Shown piece by piece: positions 24,036 to 31,942 of a DNA stretch of 43,005 bases. The notes beneath the pieces are model-generated. The model saw only the letters and a list, made by a program, of their open reading frames with translations. It did no database searches and was not told where the DNA came from. This stretch comes from JAVBOW01 sp031550125 (lineage in GTDB: Bacteria; Bacteroidota; Bacteroidia; Bacteroidales; Rikenellaceae), in contig JAVBOW010000025.1 in assembly GCA_031550125.1 (NCBI GenBank), positions 1 to 43,005 of the forward strand. The letters are read 5' to 3'. The position numbers and the translations under genes were made by a program. Numbering within the stretch: the first letter of the stretch is position 1; each line of letters begins with the position of its first letter.

Positions 24036-24977
24036 TTAAAATATGAATCGCGAGCTGATCTCCTTGTGGTTGTGTACCCTTTCGATCACGTCGGCAAATA
24101 TGTCGGCCACGCTCAGTACGGTGAATTTCGACAGGTCTTTGTCTTTGTCGAGCGGAATTGTGTCGGTTATGATGATCTCCTGCAGCGACGACGAGTTTAT
24201 GCGCTCGTAGGCCGGGCCGGAAAGCACTGCATGGGTGGCTGCGGCGCGTACGCTGCACGCACCCTTCTCCATCATCATGTCGGCGGCTTTTGTTATGGTG
24301 CCGGCGGTGTCTATCATGTCGTCGAGGATTATTATGTTGCGTCCCTCGACGTCGCCTATGGCCGTCATCGATCCTATCACGTTGGCTTTCTCCCTCTGCT
24401 TGTGGCTTATGATCATTGGGGCCGAGAGGTATTGCGAGTAGGCGTTGGCCCTTTTGGCTCCCCCCATGTCTGGCGCGGCCACGGAGAGGTTCTCGATGCC
24501 GAGCGACTTCATGTAGGGGATGAATATGCCGCTGGCGTAGAGGTGGTCCACCGGAATGTCGAAGAAGCCCTGTATTTGGTCGGCGTGCAGGTCCATGGTC
24601 ATTATGCGATCCACTCCGGCGGCCCTGAGCAGGTTGGCCACAAGCTTGGCCCCTATCGACACGCGCGGACGGTCTTTCCTGTCCTGCCTGGCCCATCCGA
24701 AATAGGGTATTACGGCTATCACGCTGTGGGCCGACGCCCTGCGCGCGGCGTCTATCATCAGGAGCAGCTCCATGAGGTTGTCCGAAGGCGGGAAAGTGGA
24801 CTGCACTATGCAGACCGTACATCCGCGGATGCTCTCGTTATAAGCCGGTTGGAACTCGCCGTCGCTGAATTCCAACACCGAGCTTTCGCCCAATTCCGTT
24901 CCGTAACTGCGCGCGATCTTCTCTGCCAGGTAGCGCGACTGGCGTCCTGCGAAAAATTTTAGCTTGTGGATAGCCAT
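24036..24977 (-). CDS. prs: Ribose-phosphate pyrophosphokinase
   Basis: Makes PRPP from ribose 5-phosphate and ATP, feeding purine, pyrimidine and other pathways; Upp in this window uses PRPP. The 313-residue product shows FSDGEFQP (metal and ribose contact), IPYFGWARQDRK (catalytic loop, Arg/Lys), LHADQIQGFFDIPVDHL and the PRPP-binding IILDDMIDTAGT. Length is normal. A consensus promoter lies upstream and a hairpin follows. Confidence 0.98.
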   Translation of the reverse strand: MAIHKLKFFAGRQSRYLAEKIARSYGTELGESSVLEFSDGEFQPAYNESIRGCTVCIVQSTFPPSDNLMELLLMIDAARRASAHSVIAVIPYFGWARQDRKDRPRVSIGAKLVANLLRAAGVDRIMTMDLHADQIQGFFDIPVDHLYASGIFIPYMKSLGIENLSVAAPDMGGAKRANAYSQYLSAPMIISHKQREKANVIGSMTAIGDVEGRNIIILDDMIDTAGTITKAADMMMEKGACSVRAAATHAVLSGPAYERINSSSLQEIIITDTIPLDKDKDLSKFTVLSVADIFADVIERVHNHKEISSRFIF

Positions 24978-25004
24978 CGATATGTAAGTTTGGAGAATCT
25001 AACG

Positions 25005-25034
25005 CAAAAGTAACTCATTACGCCGAAAGCCCAA
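25005..25034 (-). promoter_or_regulatory. Promoter of prs
   Basis: Minus strand TTG (25034-25032), 19 bp, TACTTTTG (25012-25005): good Bacteroidetes promoter, 27 bp before the prs ATG. Confidence 0.65.
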
Positions 25035-25051
25035 TACACTTGGCGGAAAAT

Positions 25052-25636
25052 TTATAAACATTGTTCTATAAACTCGAGTATTTCGTCGCGGCCGCGACGC
25101 TTTTCCGCCGACGTGGCGAACAACGGCGGCAGTTCTTCCCAAGTTTCGAGCAGTTTGCGGCGGTAGCGCGCTATGTTACTGTCGCGCTCCGACGAGGATA
25201 TCTTGTCGCATTTGGTGAACACGAGTGCCATGGGTACGCCCTCCTGTCCGAGCATATTTATGAATTCCAGGTCGATACGCTGAGGCTCGAGGCGCGAGTC
25301 GAGCAATACGAAAAGCACCTGCAGTTGTTTGGACAGGGTGACGTAATTACGGATGAGCTTGGAAAACTCCTCGCGCGTACTCTTCGACGCGCGCGCGTAG
25401 CCGTAGCCGGGAAGGTCTACCACATACCACTGCGCGTTTATGCAGAAGTGGTTTATCAGACGCGTCTTGCCGGGCGTGGCCGACACTTTGGCCAGGCCGG
25501 GTTTGCCCGTAAGCATATTTATGAGCGACGACTTCCCGACGTTGCTCCGCCCTATGAAGGCGAATTCGGGCAGGTCTTCGGGGACTTGCGACATTTTGGC
25601 GCTGCTGCACTTGAACTCCGCCGATCTTACAATCAT
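25052..25636 (-). CDS. engB: Ribosome biogenesis GTPase EngB/YsxC
   Basis: Essential-type small GTPase that assists large-subunit assembly. In 194 residues the G motifs are GRSNVGKS (G1, 29-36), a TPGKT switch (G2), DLPGYGYA (G3), TKCD (G4) and TSAEKRRG (G5). The N-terminal EFAFIGRSNVGKSSL and PGKTRLINHF stretches are typical. It starts 18 bp after the GH76 gene with no visible promoter between, so it is probably co-transcribed with it. Confidence 0.97.
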   Translation of the reverse strand: MIVRSAEFKCSSAKMSQVPEDLPEFAFIGRSNVGKSSLINMLTGKPGLAKVSATPGKTRLINHFCINAQWYVVDLPGYGYARASKSTREEFSKLIRNYVTLSKQLQVLFVLLDSRLEPQRIDLEFINMLGQEGVPMALVFTKCDKISSSERDSNIARYRRKLLETWEELPPLFATSAEKRRGRDEILEFIEQCL

Positions 25637-25654
25637 CTCTTTTGGTTGGGGTTA

Positions 25655-26848
25655 TTATTCGTCGAACGGGCAAACCCACATCAGGGCGGGTATGCCGCAA
25701 GCGTCGTAGATGGTGATTTCGCTGCCCGTCTCGACAGGCACCGAGAAGTTGCGCGTGGTAAGCCCGCGTTGGACGTCGCGATGCTTCCATCCGTACTCTA
25801 TGCAGTTGCGTACCAGCGGAATGAATTCGGCACGTCCGCACTCCTCTATGAGCAGCGATATGTACTGTGCGTAGATGGCGAAATAGACTCCCATTTCATC
25901 CCTGTTGCGGTCGTCGCCGGTATATTCCGGGGTTATCACGCCGTAAAGGTTCTTCGTCTTTTCGTTCTTTATGCGATTGGCTATCAACAGCGCGCCGTCG
26001 AGGTATTTTTGCGTGCCGGTGGAGAGGTAGAGGTGGGCGCACGCCCCCATGGCGGTGGCCATGTTATAGAGGCGCTCGGTTTGGTCGGCGGACTGGTTGC
26101 CGTCGTGCTTGGAGTCGTATACCTGGCCGGTGGAGCGGTTCACCAGGTTCTGCCACGCCCAGTCGTAAACCTTTACCGCCTTGGTCATGTATTCCTGCTC
26201 GCCCGTTATGTCGTAAAGCAGCGCTGCCGCTATAATGGTCGGAAAGTTTATGCACGCCATTTTGCCAGTGCCGTCGAATTTCCAGTCCCAGCGCATGCCC
26301 CCGCGCTGCTCGTCCCACGACCCCACGTCGCGGTAGCCGTTTATTATCAGCGCGTCGTTCTCCCCGTCGCCGTACCATACGCGTTCAAAGCCGCTTATGG
26401 CCAGGTCGAGGTATTTGGCGTCGTCGGTGATCTCGTACGCCCTGGCGAAAGAGACCACCCACCACATCATGTCGTCGTACAGGTTCCACTCGCGTATGTC
26501 CCACCAGTCGAAGTTGCGCAGCGAGGCGTTGCCGCCTTCGAAAAGTTCCTCCATCAAGTCGAGGTACTTCTCGTCGCCCGTGCGTTTGTAGGCATTCATC
26601 GAGATGTCCCAGAACAGCGCCTGAGTCCAGCCTACGGCCCGCTCGCCCCTGGTGGCCGTGGAGCGCGTGTATGTCTTCAGGCTGGCGTTGTAGAGGTATT
26701 TGTTCATGGCCGCGTAGGACTCTTCGGCCCTGGCGAGGTTGAATTTGTCCTCTTCCTGCTTATCGGGTTTAGGATCCTCCTTTGCGTCGCATCCGCCCGA
26801 AAGGGCTGCGGCCAGCATTACCGACAATAAAACGAGCGTCTTCTTCAT
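25655..26848 (-). CDS. GH76 family alpha-1,6-mannanase-like lipoprotein
   Basis: Family GH76 enzymes cut alpha-1,6-mannan backbones, as in fungal cell walls. The 397-residue product has a lipoprotein signal (MLAAALSGGC, lipidated C20) and so is membrane-anchored, perhaps on the cell surface. The fold is a six-hairpin helical barrel; the paired catalytic aspartates should be D125 and D126 in NLYDDMMWW. Other family features are AVGWTQALFWD, GGMRWDWKF and NGNQSADQTERLY-like loops. No susC/susD pair is adjacent, unlike most mannan-use loci in Bacteroidetes. Most of its leader is copy C of the palindromic repeat. Confidence 0.92.
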   Translation of the reverse strand: MKKTLVLLSVMLAAALSGGCDAKEDPKPDKQEEDKFNLARAEESYAAMNKYLYNASLKTYTRSTATRGERAVGWTQALFWDISMNAYKRTGDEKYLDLMEELFEGGNASLRNFDWWDIREWNLYDDMMWWVVSFARAYEITDDAKYLDLAISGFERVWYGDGENDALIINGYRDVGSWDEQRGGMRWDWKFDGTGKMACINFPTIIAAALLYDITGEQEYMTKAVKVYDWAWQNLVNRSTGQVYDSKHDGNQSADQTERLYNMATAMGACAHLYLSTGTQKYLDGALLIANRIKNEKTKNLYGVITPEYTGDDRNRDEMGVYFAIYAQYISLLIEECGRAEFIPLVRNCIEYGWKHRDVQRGLTTRNFSVPVETGSEITIYDACGIPALMWVCPFDE

Positions 26849-26867
26849 TGAGTAATTGTTTTCTCGC

Positions 26868-26965
26868 CTCGGACCGGACTAAAGTCCGTGAGGATTTGAA
26901 ATGAAAAGGATAAGTGAAAGATGAAGTGCGATATGTGCAGCCAGCATATAATTGAACCTAATCCT
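26868..26965 (-). repeat. Palindromic intergenic repeat, copy C (half element)
   Basis: This copy matches one half of copy E from the hairpin tip (GGACTAAAGTCC, 26876-26887) through GATAAGTGAAA and the foot GTGCAGCCAGCATATAATTG; the other arm is missing. It lies between the GH76 -7 box and the GH76 start, so it is transcribed as leader RNA. The tip stem GGAC/GTCC is kept while its loop differs from copies A and E. Confidence 0.8.
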
Positions 26966-26966
26966 G

Positions 26967-26974
26967 CAAATATA
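26967..26974 (-). promoter_or_regulatory. -7 box for the GH76-engB unit
   Basis: Minus strand TATATTTG, exact match, about 118 bp upstream of the GH76 ATG. Copy C fills most of the predicted leader. No clear -33. Confidence 0.5.
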
Positions 26975-27018
26975 GCGTTTTTTATCCGGGATTATTGTGC
27001 GTTACGCCCTTAAATAAA

Positions 27019-27042
27019 GAGCGGGCCTTTACAGGCCCGCTC
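27019..27042 (-). terminator. Terminator after gapA
   Basis: GAGCGGGCCT (27019-27028) pairs perfectly with AGGCCCGCTC (27033-27042) around ttac; on the minus strand TTTATTTAA follows. Confidence 0.85.
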
Positions 27043-27069
27043 GGGATATCTTATCGTGTCCGTGCAGGA

Positions 27070-28074
27070 TTACTTAACGGTGGCCATGTGCTGGATCAGC
27101 TCCACAACCTTGTTGGAGTAGCCCCACTCGTTGTCGTACCATGATACGAGCTTCACGAAGTTGCCGTTCAGGGATATGCCTGCCTTGGCGTCGAAGATCG
27201 AGGTGCGTGCGTCCCCTACGAAATCGCTCGAAACCACTTCGTCCTCGGTGTAGCCCAGGATGCCTTTCAGCTCGCCGTCTGCGGCGGCCTTAACGGCGGC
27301 GCATATCTCGGCGTAAGTCGCGGCTTTCTCCAGGCGGCAGGTCAGGTCTACGACCGAAACGTCCAGGGTGGGGACGCGGAACGACATGCCGGTGAGTTTG
27401 CCTTTCAGCTCGGGGATAACCACGCCGACGGCCTTGGCTGCGCCGGTGGACGATGGGATGATGTTGCCCGAAGCTGCGCGGCCGCCCCTCCAGTCCTTCG
27501 CGGAAGGACCGTCAACGGTTTTCTGCGTTGCGGTGGTGGCGTGTACGGTGGTCATGAGACCTTCTACCATGCCGAATTTATCGTTGATGACCTTTGCCAG
27601 CGGAGCGAGGCAGTTGGTGGTGCAGGAAGCGTTGGAGACGATGGTCTCGCCTTTGTAGCTCTTGCTGTTGACTCCCATTACGAACATAGGGGTGTCGTCC
27701 TTCGAGGGGGCGGACATGACCACGCGCTTTGCGCCGGCCTCGATGTGTTTGGCTGCGGTCTCTTTGGTGAGGAACAGGCCGGTGGATTCTACCACGTATT
27801 CGGCGCCAACCTCGTTCCATTTGAGCATCGCGGGATCTTTCTCTGCGGTTACGCGGATCGATTTGCCGTTAACGACCAGGTTGCCGTCCTTCACGTCGAT
27901 GGTGCCTTTGAATTGGCCGTGAACGGTGTCGTAGCGCAGCATGTAGACCATGTAGTCTACCGAGATGAGGTCGTTGATACCTACCACTTCCACGTTGGGG
28001 TTGCTGACGGCGGCGCGGAAAACCAGGCGGCCGATACGGCCGAAACCGTTGATACCGATTTTGATAGTTGACAT
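27070..28074 (-). CDS. gapA: Glyceraldehyde-3-phosphate dehydrogenase, type I
   Basis: Oxidises glyceraldehyde 3-phosphate with phosphate and NAD in glycolysis. The 334-residue product has the Rossmann start IKIGINGFGRIGRLVFR, the active-site SNASCTTNC with C151, the MTTVHATTATQKTVDGPS loop and WYDNEWGYSNKV near the end. Acidic residues after the second strand (IND) favour NAD. Its isoleucine codons at the start are ATC, unlike the ATA-rich usage of neighbours, as expected for a highly expressed gene. Own promoter and terminator. Confidence 0.98.
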   Translation of the reverse strand: MSTIKIGINGFGRIGRLVFRAAVSNPNVEVVGINDLISVDYMVYMLRYDTVHGQFKGTIDVKDGNLVVNGKSIRVTAEKDPAMLKWNEVGAEYVVESTGLFLTKETAAKHIEAGAKRVVMSAPSKDDTPMFVMGVNSKSYKGETIVSNASCTTNCLAPLAKVINDKFGMVEGLMTTVHATTATQKTVDGPSAKDWRGGRAASGNIIPSSTGAAKAVGVVIPELKGKLTGMSFRVPTLDVSVVDLTCRLEKAATYAEICAAVKAAADGELKGILGYTEDEVVSSDFVGDARTSIFDAKAGISLNGNFVKLVSWYDNEWGYSNKVVELIQHMATVK

Positions 28075-28111
28075 AATTTTTTATTTTAAGGATTCGATTT
28101 TTTTCGCACTG

Positions 28112-28141
28112 CAAAGGTAATCATTTTTTCGATTGGCGAAA
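28112..28141 (-). promoter_or_regulatory. Promoter of gapA with adjacent AT palindrome
   Basis: Minus strand TACCTTTG (28119-28112) is an exact -7; TTTCG about 17-18 bp upstream could be the -33. Just beyond lies a perfect inverted repeat, TTATTAAA (28146-28153) with TTTAATAA (28158-28165), a possible operator or upstream element. Confidence 0.6.
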
Positions 28142-28205
28142 TACCTTATTAAATATTTTTAATAAAATAATCGCCTCCCGCGCATGCCAGGGCATATATT
28201 CAGTT

Positions 28206-29921
28206 TTACCAGGCCATTATCTGGTTGTTGAGCCAAGTCAGGCGCGCCTGGTATCTGGTTTTTATGTTGCTTACCGCCTGGGCAAAGGTCATGCCGTTTT
28301 CCTTGTTTTCGCCGGAGTCGGGTACAGTCCACATCGGCGCATTTATGGCGGCAGATCTTTCGATAAGTGCGGCTTGCTGGTCGATATATCCCGGTATGGA
28401 TTGGAATGCGGTGTAGTAGGCGGCCCAGCGGCCTTTTATCGTGGCTTTGAAGGCGGGGTCTTTCAGCAACCGGTTATACCACAGGCGGAACTGACGGTTC
28501 GTGTTTTCGGGAAAGTAACCCGGTTGGTGCGTGCGTACCTCTTCGTCGAGGAGCCATTCCGTGGTGGATATGAACGTCGAGAGGTCGAAATCCCAGGGCG
28601 GGCCGGCGTAGAGTTTGCCGTCCTGCTTCTTGTAGACGTACCAGCTTCCCGGCACGCGGGTCTCCCTGTTGAATATCAACTCGTGGATTATCCACCAGTC
28701 GGCGAACGAGTCTACGTCGAGCAGGGTTTTGTAATCACCCCCGCCTCCGGGGCCTCCCGTGCCGGTAACGGGGAAACTGGCTCCGAAAATTATCGACTCG
28801 ATATTGTCTATGTAGTTCTTTATGTAGTTTTTCTGGTCGGCGTTTATCACCTCCTCGTCGGGACTCGACACCATTATCGGCAGGTTGCCGTATTGCGAGA
28901 AGAACCTGTAGCCTTCGTCGTAGTGGTGGTCTATCTCTAACAGGTAGCCGCCCGTTATGTTGGCCCCGCTGGCGGCGTCGTCGGCCGGATTGTTGGTTAT
29001 CTCGGCCACCGGCACCCGGTTGGCGTCCACTCTGATCTGTTCCATGAGCAGGTAGTTGCCCATGTGTACGCCGTTGAATATCAACTCTACGAACTCTCCG
29101 CCGGGCGTCCACGCGAGGCCCGATCCATACCCTCCCTTTATTCCGGTAAGGCGCGATATGTGCGACATTACTTTGTTGCGCATCAGAGTGCGGTCCATGT
29201 AGTTGGCCAGCAACACCCAGCGTTTGTGCTTGGGCATGCCCATCACTTTGGTCTTGGAGTCGAGCTTTATGGTGAAGGGTTTCTTATCGTAGGCCCACGA
29301 GCGGTTGCCGCGGCCCTTGATCTCCATAGCGGCGGGCGTCATTCCGAAGTCGGGGTTGTCGGATTCCTGGCGGTCTATGGATACCGTCCCCGCCACCCAA
29401 TCCTCCTTGGTGATGGCCGAAAGCGGTGCGGGGACGTCTACGACCACCACCGGCAGGCCCGAGTACGAATCGGCCGGATTGGACAGGTTTACCGGAAATT
29501 CGAGGCTTTTGCCGTTGGCGGCCCATAGGCGGAAAACCACCTCCGAGGAGAAGTCGTTGGCCGTAACGCCCGAGGTTTGTTCTACGTCGCCGACGGTAAC
29601 TCTCACCGCGTTGGTCTTAAACGAGGCTTTGAGCGACGTCAGGTCGGCTTTGTAGCCGCGTATCTGTTTTACTGCGTCGGGCAGGTATTTGGCTCCGTCC
29701 TTCCGGACGAAATCAATTTTGCCGTATATGCCCGGGTTGGCCTGTGGCGCGACGGCGAATTCCGTTACCACTATGTCGGCTGTGGCTGCGGCCTCTGCCT
29801 CTACGTTGCCGCTGCCGCCGGTGTAGCGGGTGGCAGGCGCGGCCGTGTCGTCGGAACAACCGGCCCAAATGGCTGCCAGCATCATCAGCGTGACGCGGGC
29901 GGCGATCTTCATCTTATTCAT
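28206..29921 (-). CDS. CotH-like protein kinase, lipoprotein
   Basis: Member of the CotH family, first known as a spore-coat protein kinase and widespread in Bacteroidetes envelope proteins. The 571-residue product carries a lipoprotein signal (MLAAIWAGC, C22). Residues about 40-190 form a beta-sandwich region; the CotH domain (about 190-520) shows MEIKGRGNRSW, KRWVLLANYMDRTLMRNK, GVHMGNYLLMEQI and GPPWDFDLS, where the last Asp pair is the likely metal site. A Gly-rich loop (TGTGGPGGGG) occurs near 395. Its substrate is unknown. It lies 129 bp after the mlaF-like gene; a GNRA-like hairpin at 29956-29971 lies in its upstream region. Confidence 0.88.
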   Translation of the reverse strand: MNKMKIAARVTLMMLAAIWAGCSDDTAAPATRYTGGSGNVEAEAAATADIVVTEFAVAPQANPGIYGKIDFVRKDGAKYLPDAVKQIRGYKADLTSLKASFKTNAVRVTVGDVEQTSGVTANDFSSEVVFRLWAANGKSLEFPVNLSNPADSYSGLPVVVVDVPAPLSAITKEDWVAGTVSIDRQESDNPDFGMTPAAMEIKGRGNRSWAYDKKPFTIKLDSKTKVMGMPKHKRWVLLANYMDRTLMRNKVMSHISRLTGIKGGYGSGLAWTPGGEFVELIFNGVHMGNYLLMEQIRVDANRVPVAEITNNPADDAASGANITGGYLLEIDHHYDEGYRFFSQYGNLPIMVSSPDEEVINADQKNYIKNYIDNIESIIFGASFPVTGTGGPGGGGDYKTLLDVDSFADWWIIHELIFNRETRVPGSWYVYKKQDGKLYAGPPWDFDLSTFISTTEWLLDEEVRTHQPGYFPENTNRQFRLWYNRLLKDPAFKATIKGRWAAYYTAFQSIPGYIDQQAALIERSAAINAPMWTVPDSGENKENGMTFAQAVSNIKTRYQARLTWLNNQIMAW

Positions 29922-30018
29922 AGTCGGGAAGATTTAGCGTTAGACATATCGAAATTTCGCCGCAAGGCGAATATGGGAGTTGTCTTTGTGTGTATTCTAA
30001 CGTCGTAATGCCGTTTCT

Positions 30019-30045
30019 GTCCGGATGCGATGCGGCGCTCCGGAC
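30019..30045 (-). terminator. Possible hairpin after the mlaF-like gene
   Basis: GTCCGGA (30019-30025) pairs with TCCGGAC (30039-30045), 13-nt loop; no strong T-run, so this is weak. Confidence 0.3.
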
Positions 30046-30050
30046 GACCG

Positions 30051-30812
30051 TTATTTGCGTTGCAGCTGCTTGCGCGCGTTGCGGGCCAGGCTCGAGGCGA
30101 AGACGAAGTCGTTTAGCTCGGGATTATCCGTGTCGAGTATGTCGTCCTTGTCGCCCTCCCACCATTTGCGGCCCTGGTGGATGAAGACGATCTTTTCGCC
30201 CATCTCCATCACCGAGTTCATATCGTGGGTGTTGATTATGGTGGTCATGTCGTACTCGTGGGTTATTTCGTGTATCAGCTCGTCTATCACCACCGACGTG
30301 CGCGGGTCAAGTCCCGAGTTGGGCTCGTCGCAGAAGAGGTACTGCGGGTTCATCACTATGGCGCGGGCTATGGCCACTCGCTTTATCATGCCGCCGCTCA
30401 ACTCTGCCGGATATAGTTTGTTGGCGTTCTGCAGCTTTACGCGGTCGAGGCAGAAATTCACCCGGTCCATCTTTTCGCTGTACGCCTGGTCGGTGAAAAG
30501 GTCGAGCGGCAGGCGTACGTTCTCCTCCACGGTGGAAGAGTCGAGTAGCGCACCCCCCTGGAATATCATGCCCATGTCGCGCCTTATCTCCTTGCGCTCG
30601 CGGAAACCGAGCCTGGTGAAATTCGTGCGGTCGTACCAAATGGCGCCTTTGTCCACCTTGTGCAGACCCACGAGGCATTTAAGCAACACCGTCTTGCCCG
30701 ATCCGCTCTGTCCGATTATGAGGTTGGTTTTGCCTTTGGCGAAACTGACGCTTATGTCGTTGAGTATCTCCTTGTCGTCGAAGGATTTGTATATGTGTTC
30801 GGCGCGGATCAT
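30051..30812 (-). CDS. mlaF: MlaF-like ABC transporter ATP-binding protein
   Basis: ATPase of an MCE/Mla-type phospholipid or organic-solute transporter of the inner membrane. The 253-residue product has Walker A GQSGSGKT (34-41), the MIFQGGALLDSSTVEENV Q-loop typical of MlaF/Ttg2A, signature LSGGMIKR, Walker B LFCDEPNSGLDP and switch THDM. GGM in place of GGQ after LS is usual in this group. Its ATG follows the permease stop with no gap (TAGATG). No MCE-domain gene is next to it. Confidence 0.9.
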   Translation of the reverse strand: MIRAEHIYKSFDDKEILNDISVSFAKGKTNLIIGQSGSGKTVLLKCLVGLHKVDKGAIWYDRTNFTRLGFRERKEIRRDMGMIFQGGALLDSSTVEENVRLPLDLFTDQAYSEKMDRVNFCLDRVKLQNANKLYPAELSGGMIKRVAIARAIVMNPQYLFCDEPNSGLDPRTSVVIDELIHEITHEYDMTTIINTHDMNSVMEMGEKIVFIHQGRKWWEGDKDDILDTDNPELNDFVFASSLARNARKQLQRK

Positions 30813-31553
30813 CTATATTAGTAGCAACTGTGTGAGTATGAGGTTAAAGACAAGCACCATAACGCAGCTCACCACTACGGCGCGCGTACTGGCCCTGCCC
30901 ACTTCGAGCGAGTTGCCCAGGGCGAAATAGCCGTAAAATCCCGATATGGATGTTATCAGGAAGGCGAAGACGGCGCTTTTTATGAGCGAGTAGGTTATGG
31001 AGAACGCCTTGAACATGAAGCGCAGCCCGTCGATGAAGTTGTCGGGATTCATTATGCCGGTGAACATGGCCACGAAATAACCTCCCGCGCAGCCCACCAG
31101 CATGGCGAGTATGGTCAGGAAGGGGAAGAAGAACACCGTGCTGACGATCTTGGGCAGGATGAGGTAGCTGGCCGAGTTTACCCCCATTATCTCCAGTGCG
31201 TCTATCTGCTCGGTTATGCGCATGGTGCCTATCTCGGAGGCGATGTTGGAACCCACTTTGCCGGCCAGGATGAGCGCCACCACCGTCGACGAGAATTCGA
31301 GTATCATGGTCTCTCGCGTGGCGTAGCCTATGAGGTATTTCGGGATGAAGGGCGATTCGAGGTTTATGGCCATCTGCAGCGTCACCACCGCGCCCATGAA
31401 CACCGATATTATCGCCACTATGCCTATCGAATTCAGGCCGAGGGCCTCCATCTCCGCGACGATGCGGCGGCGATAGATCTTCATCTTCTCCGGACGCGAA
31501 AATACTTTCGACATCAGGATCATGTAGCGGCCTATAAGTTCGAAAAGTTGCAT
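30813..31553 (-). CDS. mlaE: MlaE-like ABC transporter permease
   Basis: Inner-membrane permease of the MlaE family, 246 residues with about five or six membrane segments. The family motif region GAVVTLQMAINLESPFIPKYLIGYATRETM and LVLAGKVGSNIASEIGTMRITEQIDALEIMG (quoted as landmarks) matches MlaE; the latter contains the conserved EQIDALEVMG-type coupling stretch. It is placed between the DUF4834 gene (3 bp) and mlaF (0 bp), so the three form one transcript. Transport of phospholipids is inferred from the family. Confidence 0.92.
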   Translation of the reverse strand: MQLFELIGRYMILMSKVFSRPEKMKIYRRRIVAEMEALGLNSIGIVAIISVFMGAVVTLQMAINLESPFIPKYLIGYATRETMILEFSSTVVALILAGKVGSNIASEIGTMRITEQIDALEIMGVNSASYLILPKIVSTVFFFPFLTILAMLVGCAGGYFVAMFTGIMNPDNFIDGLRFMFKAFSITYSLIKSAVFAFLITSISGFYGYFALGNSLEVGRASTRAVVVSCVMVLVFNLILTQLLLI

Positions 31554-31556
31554 TGT

Positions 31557-31814
31557 CTATTCCTTGACTTCTTCGTATTCGACGTATTCGCCCACTTTGC
31601 TGTTCACGTGCTTTTGGCGCGGGTCTATCCTTTCCACCGTCACTTCGCCCTCGCGTCTTCTTCCTTCGCCCGGGACGGCGTGATTTCCCGCGGCGGCCTG
31701 CTCGAACTGCCTGGCCTTGTTGCGGAGCCATCGGCGCAGGAGCCAGCGTCCCGCTATCCCCGCGACGTAAAAGATAAGGATGCACCAAAATATGAATGAA
31801 AGGAACGCTTCCAT
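31557..31814 (-). CDS. DUF4834 family small membrane protein
   Basis: An 85-residue protein starting MEAFLSFIFWCILIFYVAG: one N-terminal membrane helix (about 3-21), then a basic stretch (RWLLRRWLRNKARQFEQ) and a charged tail ending VEYEEVKE. Such proteins are assigned to DUF4834 in Bacteroidetes; function unknown. It is first in a unit with mlaE and mlaF, so an accessory role in that transporter is possible. The ATG at 31814 is chosen because a longer reading crosses the promoter. Confidence 0.7.
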   Translation of the reverse strand: MEAFLSFIFWCILIFYVAGIAGRWLLRRWLRNKARQFEQAAAGNHAVPGEGRRREGEVTVERIDPRQKHVNSKVGEYVEYEEVKE

Positions 31815-31834
31815 GGATCGGATCTTATAATTTA

Positions 31835-31842
31835 CAAAGATA
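31835..31842 (-). promoter_or_regulatory. -7 box for the DUF4834-mlaE-mlaF unit
   Basis: Minus strand TATCTTTG, exact match, 20 bp upstream of the ATG at 31814. Confidence 0.6.
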
Positions 31843-31909
31843 ACGAGATTTTTCGGAATAATTGCCTGCGGCATGCTAAACTTTGGTAGGGATTTTGCAT
31901 GTAATTCAC

Positions 31910-31917
31910 TACCTTTG
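31910..31917 (+). promoter_or_regulatory. -7 box for purB
   Basis: TACCTTTG, exact match, 25 bp before the purB ATG. TTTG at 31882-31885 is 24 bp upstream, longer than ideal. Divergent from the DUF4834 promoter. Confidence 0.55.
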
Positions 31918-31942
31918 TAGTTCATTCAACTACGAACAATAA

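Noticed and set aside
25061..26830. A 589-codon plus-strand frame
   Set aside because: It is antisense to both engB and the GH76 gene, whose motifs are complete on the minus strand.
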